Shown here one piece after another: positions 1 through 9,452 of a stretch of DNA of 64,000 nt. The stretch's first letter is position 1; each line of letters begins with the position of its first letter. Source of the DNA: CAVQRC01 sp963715045 (GTDB taxonomy: Bacteria > Planctomycetota > Planctomycetia > Pirellulales > Lacipirellulaceae); NCBI GenBank assembly GCA_963715045.1, contig CAVQRC010000001.1, positions 124,001 through 188,000 on the forward strand. The letters run 5' to 3'. The translations under genes and the position numbers were made by a program. Below the pieces are notes generated by a model. The model did no database searches, was not told the DNA's origin, and saw only the letters and a list, made by a program, of their open reading frames with translations.

Positions 1-996
1 AACCCGCACGTCGCCACCGGTGATGGGCATGCGATGTGCTTTCGGGCAGGGGCGACGCTGCGTGACATGGAGTTCATGCAATTTCATCCCACGGTGCTGT
101 ACATTGCCGGCAGCAGCCGCAGCCTGATCACCGAAGCGATGCGAGGGGAGGGCGCCTATCTGATCGACAATGAGGGTCGTCGCTTCATGCTCGACTACGA
201 CGAGCGTGTCGAACTGGCTCCCCGCGACGTCGTCAGCCAGGCAATCGTGGTCCAGATGGAAAAGACGCGGCACCCCTGCGTCTATCTCGACCTGAGCCAC
301 CTCGAAGGAGAGCATATCCACCGCCGCTTTCCCGGGATCTCGCGAACCTGCCGCGAGTTGGGGATCGACATCGCCAGAGATCCGATCCCGGTTCGCCCCG
401 GAGCTCACTACATGGTCGGCGGCGTCTGCGTCGATTCCCATGGACGGTCGACGGTGCCCGGGCTGTGGGCGGCTGGTGAAGTGACTTCGAGCGGCCTGCA
501 CGGTGCCAATCGCCTGGCCAGCAACAGTCTTCTGGAGGGCCTGGTCTACGGAGCCCGGGCGGGAATCGGGGCCGAGGAAGCTGCCCGGGCGATGTCCGAC
601 ACCTACTCGGCGGCCGATCTCCGTCATGAGCGGCTGCCTGACGACGCCGAATTCCTCGACATCGTCGATATTCGCAATTCTCTCAAGAGTCTCCTGTGGC
701 GGTCAGCGGGTGTTCGCCGCGATCGCGAGGGCCTCGAGGCCGCTGCCAGGACCATCGGCCAATGGTGCCAATATGTGCTCCCCAGGCAGTTCGAATCGCC
801 TGCCGGCTGGGAATTACAGAACATGCTGACCGTCGCCTGCCTGGTGATCGCGGCCGCGCTCCAACGCGAAGAGTCCCGTGGCGTCCACCTGCGGACCGAC
901 TTTCCCGAACGCGATGACCAGCATTGGTTGCGGCACACCGAGTTTCGACGGGGTAACAGGGGTCAGGGGTCGGGGGGCAGGGGTCAGGCGGATTGA
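1..996 (+). CDS. nadB: L-aspartate oxidase, C-terminal part (5' truncated)
   Basis: The enzyme oxidises L-aspartate to iminoaspartate with FAD, the first step of de novo NAD synthesis in the cytoplasm. The frame is open from base 1, so the N-terminal FAD dinucleotide fold lies outside the window. Visible are the substrate-domain segment MEFMQFHPTVLY, the RGEGAYLID segment, and the C-terminal FAD-contact stretch GANRLASNSLLEGLVYGARAG-like (shown here only in part: ANRLASNSLLEGLVYG), followed by the helical tail. The last ~14 codons (GNRGQGSGGRGQ...) are made by a G-rich intergenic-type repeat that has run into the gene's 3' end, so the natural terminus may lie near codon FRRGN. Fumarate reductase/succinate dehydrogenase flavoproteins are the alternative, but the motif spacing favours NadB. 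Confidence 0.88.
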   Translation, partial: NPHVATGDGHAMCFRAGATLRDMEFMQFHPTVLYIAGSSRSLITEAMRGEGAYLIDNEGRRFMLDYDERVELAPRDVVSQAIVVQMEKTRHPCVYLDLSHLEGEHIHRRFPGISRTCRELGIDIARDPIPVRPGAHYMVGGVCVDSHGRSTVPGLWAAGEVTSSGLHGANRLASNSLLEGLVYGARAGIGAEEAARAMSDTYSAADLRHERLPDDAEFLDIVDIRNSLKSLLWRSAGVRRDREGLEAAARTIGQWCQYVLPRQFESPAGWELQNMLTVACLVIAAALQREESRGVHLRTDFPERDDQHWLRHTEFRRGNRGQGSGGRGQAD

Positions 997-1082
997 ACCC
1001 TCGACCCGGAATGCTGCGTAGAGACTTCCAGTACCGTCCCTCTGTCTGACCCCCGACCCCCGACCCCCGACCCCTTCCTCTA
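945..1082. repeat. G-rich/C-rich inverted repeat at nadB 3' end
   Basis: The left arm (about 953-984) consists of repeats of GGGGTCAGGGGTCGG on the plus strand. The right arm (about 1046-1078) consists of CCCCCGACC repeats, the complement. The arms could pair into a long hairpin or form G-quadruplexes. The left arm is inside the nadB reading frame and the right arm outside it. It may act as a terminator, but there is no T-run. Confidence 0.6.
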
Positions 1083-1359
1083 GACATCCTCCATGCCGGA
1101 GCGTTAACGTTTAGCCAGATTCAGGCCGTATTCGTCGTACCGTCGAGCAGACCCCCCACTTCCTCTGTTTGGCCATGCGATCATCTGGAAGCGAGATGAA
1201 GCCCCACGACCGGGAAGGTCCTCTCGGACCGCGAGGCCCCGATCGACTCGCGAGACCCCGATCGGATGCGATGCTCCGATCGGATTGGGCCGGCCCATCT
1301 CCGTTTGAATTCATTGTCCGTCACATCAACACGTATCCATCCCCGGAGCCAGCACAGCC

Positions 1360-2127
1360 ATGTCGACCGTTGCCGAAGGCGCTCCAACTCCCGCTCCCGA
1401 ATCTTCCTTCAAGCCGATGATCGAAGCCAGGGAACTCTCCAAGTTCTACGGTGACTTCGCGGCCACGCGGGATGTGACGTTTTCCCTCCACCAGGGCGAA
1501 GTGGTGGCCTTTCTCGGTCCGAACGGCGCGGGAAAGAGCACCACGATGAAACTGCTCACCGGTTACCTCTCGCCGTCGACGGGAACGGCCCGCGTCGCCG
1601 GACACGATATGCAGCAGGATCGGCTCGCCGGAGCACGCCGGCTCGGGTACCTCCCCGAGAACGGCCCGCTGTATGCCGATATGTCTCCCCGCAGCCTGCT
1701 CCAGTTCTTTGCCGCCGCCCGAGGCCTCGACGCCCGAAGGGCCAGCGAACGGATCGAGGCCGTCGTCGATCTGTGCGGACTCGACTCGGTCATCGGGAAG
1801 CCCATCGGCAAGCTTTCCAAGGGCTACCGCCAGCGTGTCGGACTTGCCCAGGCTCTGCTCCACGAACCCGACGTGTTGATCCTCGACGAACCGACGGCCG
1901 GACTCGATCCCAACCAGATCCGCGACGTCCGCGAAGTGATTCGCCGTCTGGGCGAAACGAAAACGATTCTGCTCTCCACGCACATCCTCCAGGAAGTTTC
2001 GGCGATGTGTAACCGCGTGATATTTATCAACGAAGGACGGATCGTATTCGACGGCAGCCGTGAAGAGTTCTTTGCCGCCAATGCCGATCCCGACGAAGGT
2101 TTTCACCAGTTGACGAATGCCGGCTGA
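1360..2127 (+). CDS. ABC transporter ATP-binding protein (GldA-like)
   Basis: This is the cytoplasmic ATPase of an ABC exporter, 255 aa. Walker A GPNGAGKST is at residues 53-61, signature LSKGY at 152-156, Walker B VLILDEP at 172-178, and the H-loop His is near 208 (LLSTHIL). The C-terminus is short, as in GldA-type subunits. A GGAG stands about 12 nt before the ATG. The stop lies 77 nt before the fused permease/GldG gene, and a DUF4340 gene follows, the three-gene layout common in planctomycetes and related to the Bacteroidetes gliding GldA-GldF-GldG transporter. The substrate is unknown; gliding is not implied by the ATPase alone. Confidence 0.93.
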   Translation: MSTVAEGAPTPAPESSFKPMIEARELSKFYGDFAATRDVTFSLHQGEVVAFLGPNGAGKSTTMKLLTGYLSPSTGTARVAGHDMQQDRLAGARRLGYLPENGPLYADMSPRSLLQFFAAARGLDARRASERIEAVVDLCGLDSVIGKPIGKLSKGYRQRVGLAQALLHEPDVLILDEPTAGLDPNQIRDVREVIRRLGETKTILLSTHILQEVSAMCNRVIFINEGRIVFDGSREEFFAANADPDEGFHQLTNAG

Positions 2128-2204
2128 GCCGTGGCCCGGTGGGCGAATGCCGAAATGCCGCTTCCGAAATCTTCACCATCCTCTAACGACCCGTTGCACG
2201 AATC

Positions 2205-4997
2205 ATGAACTTGAACGTTCTCAACGCCATCTTCAAACGCAACTTTACGAGCTATTTTTCCAGCCCCATCGGATACGTATTTATCTGCGTGTTCGTGATG
2301 CTCAGTTCGCTGGCGACGTTCTGGCCTGCCGAGTTTTTCAGCAACAATCTGGCCAATCTCGATCAGCTCAGCTATTTCCTCCCGCTGATCCTGTTGATCT
2401 TCATTCCGGCGATCACGATGAGCCTGTGGGCGGACGAGCGACGGCAGGGGACCGACGAACTGCTGTTGACCATCCCGGCCAGTGATTCTGAGGTTGTACT
2501 TGGCAAGTACCTCGCGGCCGTTTCGATTTTCACCGTCTCGCTGCTGTTCAGTGCGTTCTCGATCTATCTCGTGTTCCTGTACGGATTGGGCACTCCCGAT
2601 CTGGGCCTCTTTCTCGGCACCTACATTGGCTACTGGTTCGTCGGGATCGCGATGCTCGGAATCGGCATGGTGGCCTCGTTCTTGACCAGCAATCTCACAA
2701 TCGCTTTCATCCTCGGCGTGATCTTCAATGCGCCTCTCGCCCTCAGCGGCTGGACCGATCTGATCATCAAGGATCCAACCAGGGCGACCACGTTGTCGCA
2801 GTGGAGTGCTGCCGAGAGATTTCGCGACTTCGAACGGGGCGTCATCAGCCTCAACGGCATGACCTACTTCACCCTCCTGGCGTTGGTCGCCGTGTACCTC
2901 AGTGTGGTGTTGCTCGGACGGCGACACTGGCAGGGCGGCACCGACGGCAATTCAATGCTCGGTCACTTCCTTGTCCGCGTCGTGTGCCTCGTCATGATCG
3001 CGGTCGGAGCCACGATCTTCTTTTCCTACAACGACCTGGTTCGGGCCGACATCACGCTCGAGCAACTCAATTCCCTCACCGGCAGTACGCTCCAGATCGT
3101 CGAGGAGATTCGCGAAAACGACGACGTGGGCGTCGTCAAGGTCGACGCCTATATCAGCCCCCACGTCCCCTCGGAATACGTCGAAACCAAGCTCAATCTA
3201 CTCTCAACGCTCGACGAACTCGCCTCGAAGAGCGGCGGCAAGATCCAGGTTACCCGGCATGTGGTCGAATCTTACAGCAAGGAAGCGGCACTCGCCGAGG
3301 AGTCGTTCGGGATCACGCCCCGAGAGGTCGAACAGCGAACCCGCGGCGAACGCCGCTCCGAGGAAATCTTTCTCGGCGTCGCATTCCGCTCCGGAACCAA
3401 CAAGGTTGTCGTGCCGTTTCTCGATCGCGGGATCCCGATCGAGTACGAGCTCGCCCGCTCGATTGCCACCGTGGCCGACCAGGCGAAGAAGACCATCGGA
3501 GTCCTCAAGACCGACGTTCAATTGATGGGCGGATTCAGCATGCAGGGACCCCAGGAGGAGTCACGGCTGATTACCGAACTTAAGAAACAGTTCAATGTCC
3601 TCGAAGTCGATCCCGCGCAGCCCATCGAGGGAGCCAAATACGACGTGCTGCTGGCGATTCAGCCGTCCTCGCTCGACCCGACCGGGATGGACAACTTCGT
3701 CGATGTGATCAAGACCGGGATGCCCGTGGCGATTTTCGAAGACCCGTTTCCCTACATCTACGGCAACGTGGTCGGTACCACCGAACCCAAGCGGCCCCCC
3801 GGCGGGATGATGGGCATGATGGGCATGCAGCAGCCCCCGCAGCCCAAGGGAGATATCAGCCAGCTGTGGCGGGTGCTTGGCGTGGAACTCCTCGACGGCG
3901 GTGGTTCGCTCGTCTGGCAGCGTTACAACCCCTACCGCAAAGTGAACTTCATCGAGCCCGAATGGATTTTCGTCGCCGAAGGCAATGGCGCCAGCAACCC
4001 CTTCCACCCCGAGAGTGAAATCTCCAAGGGCCTGGACGAAGTGCTGTTCATCTACGCGGGTGCCTGGAATGAGCGGCGGGGGAGCAAGATGGAAGTCACG
4101 AACCTCGCCGTCACGGGCCTCAACTCCGGTACCACCCCCGTATTCCAGGTTCGTCAGTCTCTCAGTCCGAACCCGTTCGGACCCCGCCGCACGCCGCAGC
4201 GTGTGGTCGACCCCAAGATGTTTCCAATCGCCGTGCACGTGCAGGGGAAAGTGCCCCCCGACGATGTCTCGCTGGCGGAAGTCGAGGCCGAGCTCGAGGG
4301 TGGCGAGGACGCAGGCGAGACCGAGGTCGTGGCCGAGGAGGAAATCGATCTCGAGGGCAACCCGAATGATCAGCCGGATATCAACGCCGTCCTGGTGGCC
4401 GATATCGATTGGATCCATCCCCAGATCTTTCAGCTCCGCGAGATGGGTGAAAATGAAGACCTGTATGTGCAGTGGAATTTCCAGAACGTGACGTTCGTGC
4501 TCAATATCCTCGATATGCTCGCTGACGAAGACCGGTTCATGGAGATCCGTCGCCGCGAGCGGTCGCACCAGATACTCACGGGGATCGAAGCCAAGACGGA
4601 GGATTTCCGCAAAGAGGCGATCGAGGCCGAGGATCAGGCGACCGAGGATATGGAGGAGAAGATCGCCGAGATCAACCGCCAGGTCGAGGATCAGGTCAAG
4701 GAGGTGCGGGACAATCCCAATCTCGACGAGCGGACCAAGCAGCAGTACCTCCGCGTCATCGAGCGGCAGGCACGGGAGCGGGCCGAGGCCGACATCGCCA
4801 AGATCCGCCGCCAGCAGCAGGAGGATCTGAAGCGCATTGATCGCGACCTGTCGCTCCAGGTTCGCAGCGTGCAGGACCGCTACAAGCTGTTCGCTTTGCT
4901 CCTGCCACCGATTCCGCCGCTGTTGGTTGCCTTCATGGTGTTTTTCCATCGCCGCAGTACCGAGCAGGAAGGCGTTGCCAAGTCACGGATGCGGTAA
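2205..4997 (+). CDS. Fused ABC-2 permease / GldG-type auxiliary protein
   Basis: A 930-aa membrane protein. Residues ~1-245 form an ABC-2 permease domain with about six hydrophobic segments, beginning FKRNFTSYFSSPIGYVF, as in GldF. Residues ~265-780 match the extracytoplasmic GldG/ABC_transp_aux layout. A Met/Gly-rich loop (MMGMMGM) occurs near residue 535. Residues ~790-890 are highly charged and likely coiled coil, with a final membrane helix around LLLPPIPPLLVAFMVFF. In Bacteroidetes GldF and GldG are separate proteins; here they are one polypeptide. It lies between the ATPase and the DUF4340 gene, so it is probably the membrane part of that exporter. The substrate is not predictable. Confidence 0.88.
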   Translation: MNLNVLNAIFKRNFTSYFSSPIGYVFICVFVMLSSLATFWPAEFFSNNLANLDQLSYFLPLILLIFIPAITMSLWADERRQGTDELLLTIPASDSEVVLGKYLAAVSIFTVSLLFSAFSIYLVFLYGLGTPDLGLFLGTYIGYWFVGIAMLGIGMVASFLTSNLTIAFILGVIFNAPLALSGWTDLIIKDPTRATTLSQWSAAERFRDFERGVISLNGMTYFTLLALVAVYLSVVLLGRRHWQGGTDGNSMLGHFLVRVVCLVMIAVGATIFFSYNDLVRADITLEQLNSLTGSTLQIVEEIRENDDVGVVKVDAYISPHVPSEYVETKLNLLSTLDELASKSGGKIQVTRHVVESYSKEAALAEESFGITPREVEQRTRGERRSEEIFLGVAFRSGTNKVVVPFLDRGIPIEYELARSIATVADQAKKTIGVLKTDVQLMGGFSMQGPQEESRLITELKKQFNVLEVDPAQPIEGAKYDVLLAIQPSSLDPTGMDNFVDVIKTGMPVAIFEDPFPYIYGNVVGTTEPKRPPGGMMGMMGMQQPPQPKGDISQLWRVLGVELLDGGGSLVWQRYNPYRKVNFIEPEWIFVAEGNGASNPFHPESEISKGLDEVLFIYAGAWNERRGSKMEVTNLAVTGLNSGTTPVFQVRQSLSPNPFGPRRTPQRVVDPKMFPIAVHVQGKVPPDDVSLAEVEAELEGGEDAGETEVVAEEEIDLEGNPNDQPDINAVLVADIDWIHPQIFQLREMGENEDLYVQWNFQNVTFVLNILDMLADEDRFMEIRRRERSHQILTGIEAKTEDFRKEAIEAEDQATEDMEEKIAEINRQVEDQVKEVRDNPNLDERTKQQYLRVIERQARERAEADIAKIRRQQQEDLKRIDRDLSLQVRSVQDRYKLFALLLPPIPPLLVAFMVFFHRRSTEQEGVAKSRMR

Positions 4998-5072
4998 CCA
5001 CGAACTGAAGCAGGACCCAAGTCACCGAGCGGCAGCGTTGCCGCCAGATCGCGTTCAGAGGAGTATTCCAAC

Positions 5073-7094
5073 ATGTCCGAAGCGGTTAAGACGGCCGCCT
5101 TTGTCGCCACGGCGGTTTTTGTAGTCGCTATCGCCTTCTTCTCCCGGCCCGACAGTGGCGACCTCGTGGCCGGTCGGGGCTCGATCGAGGGCAGCGAACT
5201 CGTGGAGGGGCTCGACGTCCAGGATATCCGCGAACTCCGCGTCGTTCGCTACGACGAATCGACGTCACGAGCCAAGGAGTTCGTGGTCGCCAACGATGGC
5301 GGGCTGTGGTCGATTCCCTCCAAGTACGGATACCCGGCCGACGCCAGCGATCAACTTGCCGACGTCGCCCTCAGCGTGATCGGCAAAAAGATCTTGCGGC
5401 AAGAGGGAGACAATGCCTCGCTGCACGAGGAGCGCGGTTTGCTCGACCCGGCCTCGTCGGATCGCCGGCTCGGCGATAAAGGGGTCGGGACGCGTTTGAC
5501 GATGGTCGACGCCCGCAGCGAACCGCTGGCCGACATCATCATTGGCAACCAGGTAGAAGAAGACAGCGACCAATACTACGTGCGGTACGCCGATCAGGAC
5601 ATCGTGTACGTCGCCGACGTCGACCCGAGCAAACTCTCCACGAAGTTTGAGGACTGGATCGAAGACGATTTGCTCAAACTCGACAGTTTCGACATCCAGC
5701 AAGTTCTGCTCAAAGACTATTCGTTCGAAGTCAAAACGGTCCTCGGACCGCAGGGCCTCGTCGCGGATCCCGACTGGGAACGTCGCGGGCAACTGAAACT
5801 GGCCTACGACAGCGGCGATGCTAAATGGGAAGCGGAACAGATTGAGGTATTCGACAAGGAACAGAACAAGTATGTCGATCGGCCGCTGGCGTCCGATGAG
5901 CAACTCGATGACGCGGTGCTCAACGATCTTCGCAATGCCCTCGACGACTTGAAGATTGTGGATGTCGAGAAGAAGCCCGAGGGACTGAGCGAGGACTTGA
6001 AAACATCGCAGGAATTCCTTCGCAGCCAGGAGGCCCTGCAGAGTCTGCTCGTCAAGGGATACTTTCCCGTGCAGACGACCGATACGAACTACGAGATTCT
6101 GTCGAGCGAGGGGGAAGCCGTCATTACGCTCAAGTCGGGCGTCGAATACATTCTCCGCTTCGGCGACCTTCAAGTTTCCGGCGATCAGCCACTCAACAAA
6201 CAGGGTGAGACCGCCAGCCAGGCGGAGGGCGAAAATGACGAGCGAAACGCGGACGGAATTCACCGCTACTTGTTCGTCATGGCCCAGTTGAATGAAGCCG
6301 TGATCGAGAAGCCCCAGCTCGAAGAGGAGCCGCCCCTGCCGGCCGGGGCCGAGGAGGCCGCCGAGCAACAAGAGGCGACCGACGAAGTCAGTTCGACCAG
6401 CGAGGACGAAGGGACTGCTGAAGGCGACGCGTCTCCCGAATCTTCCGATGCGGAATCAGCGGTCACCGACGAGCCGGCTCAGGACGCCGCGAAAGACGCG
6501 GAGCCGGGGGCTGCCGACTCGGAACTCGACGCGATCATCGCCCAGCGGAAGAAGATTCGCGAAGAGAACAAGAAGAAGATGGATGAATACGACCGCAAAA
6601 TCCAGGAAGCAAGGCAGAAGGTCGAGGAGCTGAACCTTCGCTTTGGCGATTGGTACTACGTGATTTCCAACGACACCTATCAGAAGATCCATCTCGATCT
6701 GGAACAGGTGATCACGGCCAAGACGGCCGAAGAGGGGGCCACGGAGAGCGACGCCGTCGGCGAGTTCGGCACGCCGGGTGATGCAATCCCGAACCTGCCC
6801 CCGGTCGGCCTGGATGCCGGACCGCAGCTTGGGCCTCCGCCCGAGATCCAGGAGCCCGCCCAGGAAGACATCCTCGAAGTCGAGGTCACGACCGAAGAGA
6901 GCGACAAGGCTAGAAAGAGGCCGACGAGAACCAAGAGGCTGACGAGAACCAAGAGGCTGACGAGAACCAAGAGGCTGACCGAAGCTGACGAGACGAAAGA
7001 GGCCGCAGCCGAACCCGACGCCGCTCAGGATCCCGCACCCGCGGACGAGGAACCCGCCGAGCCAGAGGTACCCCCAACCGAAACGCCCCAATAA
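5073..7094 (+). CDS. DUF4340 domain-containing protein
   Basis: A 673-aa protein with an N-terminal hydrophobic segment (FVATAVFVVAIAFFS, residues ~10-24) that is probably an uncleaved anchor. A DUF4340 domain follows, then an acidic Glu/Asp/Ala-rich C-terminal half. A strong GAGGAG stands ~10 nt before the ATG. It is the third gene of the GldA/GldFG-like operon; DUF4340 proteins regularly accompany that transporter, though their role is not established. Around residues 614-636 the acidic tail is interrupted by a strikingly basic stretch (KRPTRTKRLTRTKRL...), which is an out-of-frame reading of an 18-bp acidic repeat (see the repeat entry and finding). Confidence 0.85.
   Translation: MSEAVKTAAFVATAVFVVAIAFFSRPDSGDLVAGRGSIEGSELVEGLDVQDIRELRVVRYDESTSRAKEFVVANDGGLWSIPSKYGYPADASDQLADVALSVIGKKILRQEGDNASLHEERGLLDPASSDRRLGDKGVGTRLTMVDARSEPLADIIIGNQVEEDSDQYYVRYADQDIVYVADVDPSKLSTKFEDWIEDDLLKLDSFDIQQVLLKDYSFEVKTVLGPQGLVADPDWERRGQLKLAYDSGDAKWEAEQIEVFDKEQNKYVDRPLASDEQLDDAVLNDLRNALDDLKIVDVEKKPEGLSEDLKTSQEFLRSQEALQSLLVKGYFPVQTTDTNYEILSSEGEAVITLKSGVEYILRFGDLQVSGDQPLNKQGETASQAEGENDERNADGIHRYLFVMAQLNEAVIEKPQLEEEPPLPAGAEEAAEQQEATDEVSSTSEDEGTAEGDASPESSDAESAVTDEPAQDAAKDAEPGAADSELDAIIAQRKKIREENKKKMDEYDRKIQEARQKVEELNLRFGDWYYVISNDTYQKIHLDLEQVITAKTAEEGATESDAVGEFGTPGDAIPNLPPVGLDAGPQLGPPPEIQEPAQEDILEVEVTTEESDKARKRPTRTKRLTRTKRLTRTKRLTEADETKEAAAEPDAAQDPAPADEEPAEPEVPPTETPQ
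6923..6976 (+). repeat. 18-bp tandem repeat x3 encoding DENQEA in the -1 frame
   Basis: Three perfect copies of GACGAGAACCAAGAGGCT. In the current gene frame they read as basic TRTKRL units. One frame over they read Asp-Glu-Asn-Gln-Glu-Ala, matching the acid-rich flanks. One missing base near 6911 and one extra base near 6978 would put the repeat in the acidic frame while leaving both flanks as they are. Confidence 0.9.
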
Positions 7095-7169
7095 CGTCAC
7101 CGAAGCCGTGACCGTGCGCGATGCCGGGACAACCATCAGTACTACGATGGCCTTCCAAGTCCGTCGATC

Positions 7170-7275
7170 CAGTGCCGTTCTTTTCGTGTATTTCGTGTAT
7201 TTCGTGGTTCTCGCGTATTTCGTTCTTTTCGTGTATCTCGTGTATTTCGTGGTTCTCGTGTCTTTCGCGGTCCGT
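7170..7275. repeat. Degenerate TTTCGTGTA tandem repeats between genes
   Basis: About 100 bp of imperfect repeats of TTTCGTGTATTTCGTG and TTTCGTGGTTCTCG lie between the DUF4340 gene and the convergent DUF971 gene. They give an artificial open frame of Phe/Val/Tyr-rich 'protein' on the plus strand, which I do not regard as coding. Its position between two 3' ends suggests a termination or spacer role, which is inference. Confidence 0.75.
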
Positions 7276-7287
7276 CGCGGAGCCGCG

Positions 7288-7623
7288 TCAGGTGGTTTCT
7301 TCCGCCGCGGCGAAAGATCTCAGAAACACGAACGTGTAGATGCCCGTGTTGTGTCCGTCGCTGAATGCGACGTTGTACGCGTAATTGCCTACCGGCCGCA
7401 TACTCGAAATCGACAGCGGACGCGCTTCTTCGGGGGCGAGGACGGTGAGTGACGTCGGCGGGGGCGGTTCGGCGTTCCGCTTCTCGCGGCAGGTCGCGCA
7501 GGGGCAGCGGTCGCGAAGCTCAGCGATCGTGATCTTCTGCGCCAGCCCGTCATTCCAGACGATGCATAAATGGCGGTCATCGGCGATACTCAGATCGGTC
7601 GGGTAGGGATCGCCAGTTGCCAT
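7288..7623 (-). CDS. DUF971 (GBBH-like N-terminal domain) protein
   Basis: A small 111-aa cytoplasmic protein of the DUF971 family, also called the gamma-butyrobetaine-hydroxylase-like N-terminal domain. Typical features are the early segment LCIVWNDGLAQKI, the cysteine pair CPCATC near residues 40-45, the Arg-rich REKRN after it, and the C-terminal GIYTF. Family members are often linked to Fe-S cluster or redox functions, and the cysteines may bind metal. It is convergent with the DUF4340 gene and appears to be a single-gene unit. Confidence 0.85.
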   Translation of the reverse strand: MATGDPYPTDLSIADDRHLCIVWNDGLAQKITIAELRDRCPCATCREKRNAEPPPPTSLTVLAPEEARPLSISSMRPVGNYAYNVAFSDGHNTGIYTFVFLRSFAAAEETT

Positions 7624-7717
7624 GGTCGTGTCCTCGACAAGAAGAAGGGGGCGGACGGACTCCTACCAGATACCAGACAAAGGCCAAATAACAAGTACCG
7701 GAGCTTCGCGTTAGATC

Positions 7718-9452
7718 ATGGTTCGATTCTGGTGGCAATTCCTGGCGAGTGTCACGCTCCTCGAATCGGCACTGGGCGTCGGCATTCAGACCGTCGACCT
7801 GGGTCCCGTTCCGCAGGGGAGCTGTCTCGACGGCACTCAGCCCCGTCGCCGAGATCGGTGCAGGCGGCCTCACCCAGATGGCGACTGCCCCTGGCTGGTC
7901 CGACGCGGCATTTTTCTCCAACCGCGACGGACAGATCTATGAGGTCAACCTGAAGAGCGGCAGCGTGAGCGAGTTTTTCGATCTGACTGTTGCCGGCGTC
8001 GCTCCGGCATTCGAAGTTTCCGGCCCGCGCTCGGGTCGCGGGCTGCGGGGGCTCGCGTTTCATCCGGATTTCAACGCTCCCGGTCGTCCCGGCTACGGGA
8101 AGTTCTACACGGCCCAGCAGGAAATGCTGGGCAGTGGCCCGGCGACCCGGGCCCTCGACCCGGCCTGGGCGAGCTCTTCGGTGCAGGACTCGGTCGTTGT
8201 CGAGTGGACTTTCGCGCACGCGTTGGGAGCGGTCGATGCGACGTCGTACCGCCAGGTGTATCGCGTGCAGATGCCGTACGGCGATCACGTCCTGCAGCAG
8301 ATCGCCTTCAATCCGGCCACGCCGCCCGAGGATCCCGACTATGGGCTGCTCTACATTCCGATCGGCGATGGCGGGGGACCCCAGGCTGGCGGGCCGGGAG
8401 TCGACGGCAATCGCGTCGGGCAGAGTACGACCGATGCGCTGGCTGCGATCGTGCGGATCGACCCTCTCGCCGATGGTGGTCAACCCTTCCGGGTTCCGGC
8501 GACCAACCCATTTGTCGATGATCCCGGCACGCTGGACGAAATCTACGCTTATGGATTTCGCCATCCTCAGACGATCGGCTTCGACCCTGCCGATGGTCGT
8601 CTCTTCAGCGGCGACATCAGTCAGAACAATATTGAAGAGATCAACCTGGTCATACCCGCCGCGAACTATGGCTGGGGCGTCCGGGAGGGAACGTACCTCT
8701 ACACCGACCAGCGTCTGCCGGCCGACGGCCAGCAAGCAGATACCAGCCTGGTCGAAGTCCTGTGGGATGCGTCGCAGACCATCTCGATTGCTCGCGACGA
8801 TGGAACGACCGGTGAAGAATTGATCGCGTCGCGGATGGCTGACGCCTTTACTTATCCGGTTACCCAATTCGATCACTTGAACAACGAGATCGACGGCCGC
8901 TCGGCGGTAGCTGGGGGGTACGTGGCCCGAGGCGCCTTGGCACCGGAACTCGAAGGGCTCTATTTGTTCGGCAATCTTTCAACCGACCAGGTGTTTTACG
9001 TGGCGGCGAACCAGCTTGTCGACGATCAGCAACCGGTGTCGCCGCAACTTCTGGAGTTCCGGGACGCTGCAGGCACGCGGGTCGAGGTGGGCGAATTGAT
9101 CGGCGCCGAACGGACGTTGATGCGGTTCGGCCAGGACGCCCGCGGCGAGGTCTACCTGTTCAGTCAGCTCACGGGCCAGATCTTTCGCCTCGGCCCAGCG
9201 GTGACGCCCGGCGACAACGATCGCGACGGCGATGTCGACGGCGATGACTTTCTCGCCTGGCAGGCTGCTTACCTGATCGACACGGGCGGCGACGCGGACG
9301 GCGACGGTGACACGGACGGCTTGGATTTCCTCCTCTGGCAGCAGAATTACACCACGCCGCCCGCCGCCGTCACGGTGCCCGAGCCCGCCGCGCTGATTGG
9401 CACGCTGCTGATCGCGGCCGTGTCATCGTTGTCAGCTCGTCCTGGTCACTGA
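7718..9452 (+). CDS. Secreted glucose/sorbosone-dehydrogenase-like PEP-CTERM protein (one frameshift)
   Basis: An exported beta-propeller protein. The ATG at 7718 opens a signal peptide (RFWWQFLASVTLLESALG). The frame must shift by one base near 7835 to join the main body. The body has GSDH family segments: LRGLAFHPDF, a GDGGGPQ loop and GFRHPQTIGFDP. The C-terminus carries two dockerin-like calcium repeats with DFLAWQ and DFLLWQ, then the anchor motif VPEPA with a hydrophobic helix and Arg, a PEP-CTERM signal for exosortase sorting. A start at 7749 in the body's own frame would give a nonsense N-terminus with no signal. The substrate is unknown; PQQ-dependent aldose oxidation is the family's usual activity. 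Confidence 0.82.

Noticed and set aside
3561..4949. Long minus-strand open frame opposite the permease/GldG gene
   Set aside because: It is a codon-bias shadow in high-GC DNA. The plus-strand protein is family-like over its full length, and the opposite frame is Leu/Glu/His-rich with no motif.
5265..6371. 368-codon minus-strand open frame opposite the DUF4340 gene
   Set aside because: Same shadow pattern; DUF4340 motifs are on the plus strand.
6906..6980. Lys/Arg motif in DUF4340 protein as a DNA-binding or localisation signal
   Set aside because: It is an out-of-frame reading of an acidic repeat, not a conserved motif.
7108..7452. Plus-strand open frame with Phe/Val/Tyr-rich 'membrane protein'
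   Set aside because: It is made by TTTCGTGTA tandem repeats and overlaps the real DUF971 gene on the other strand.
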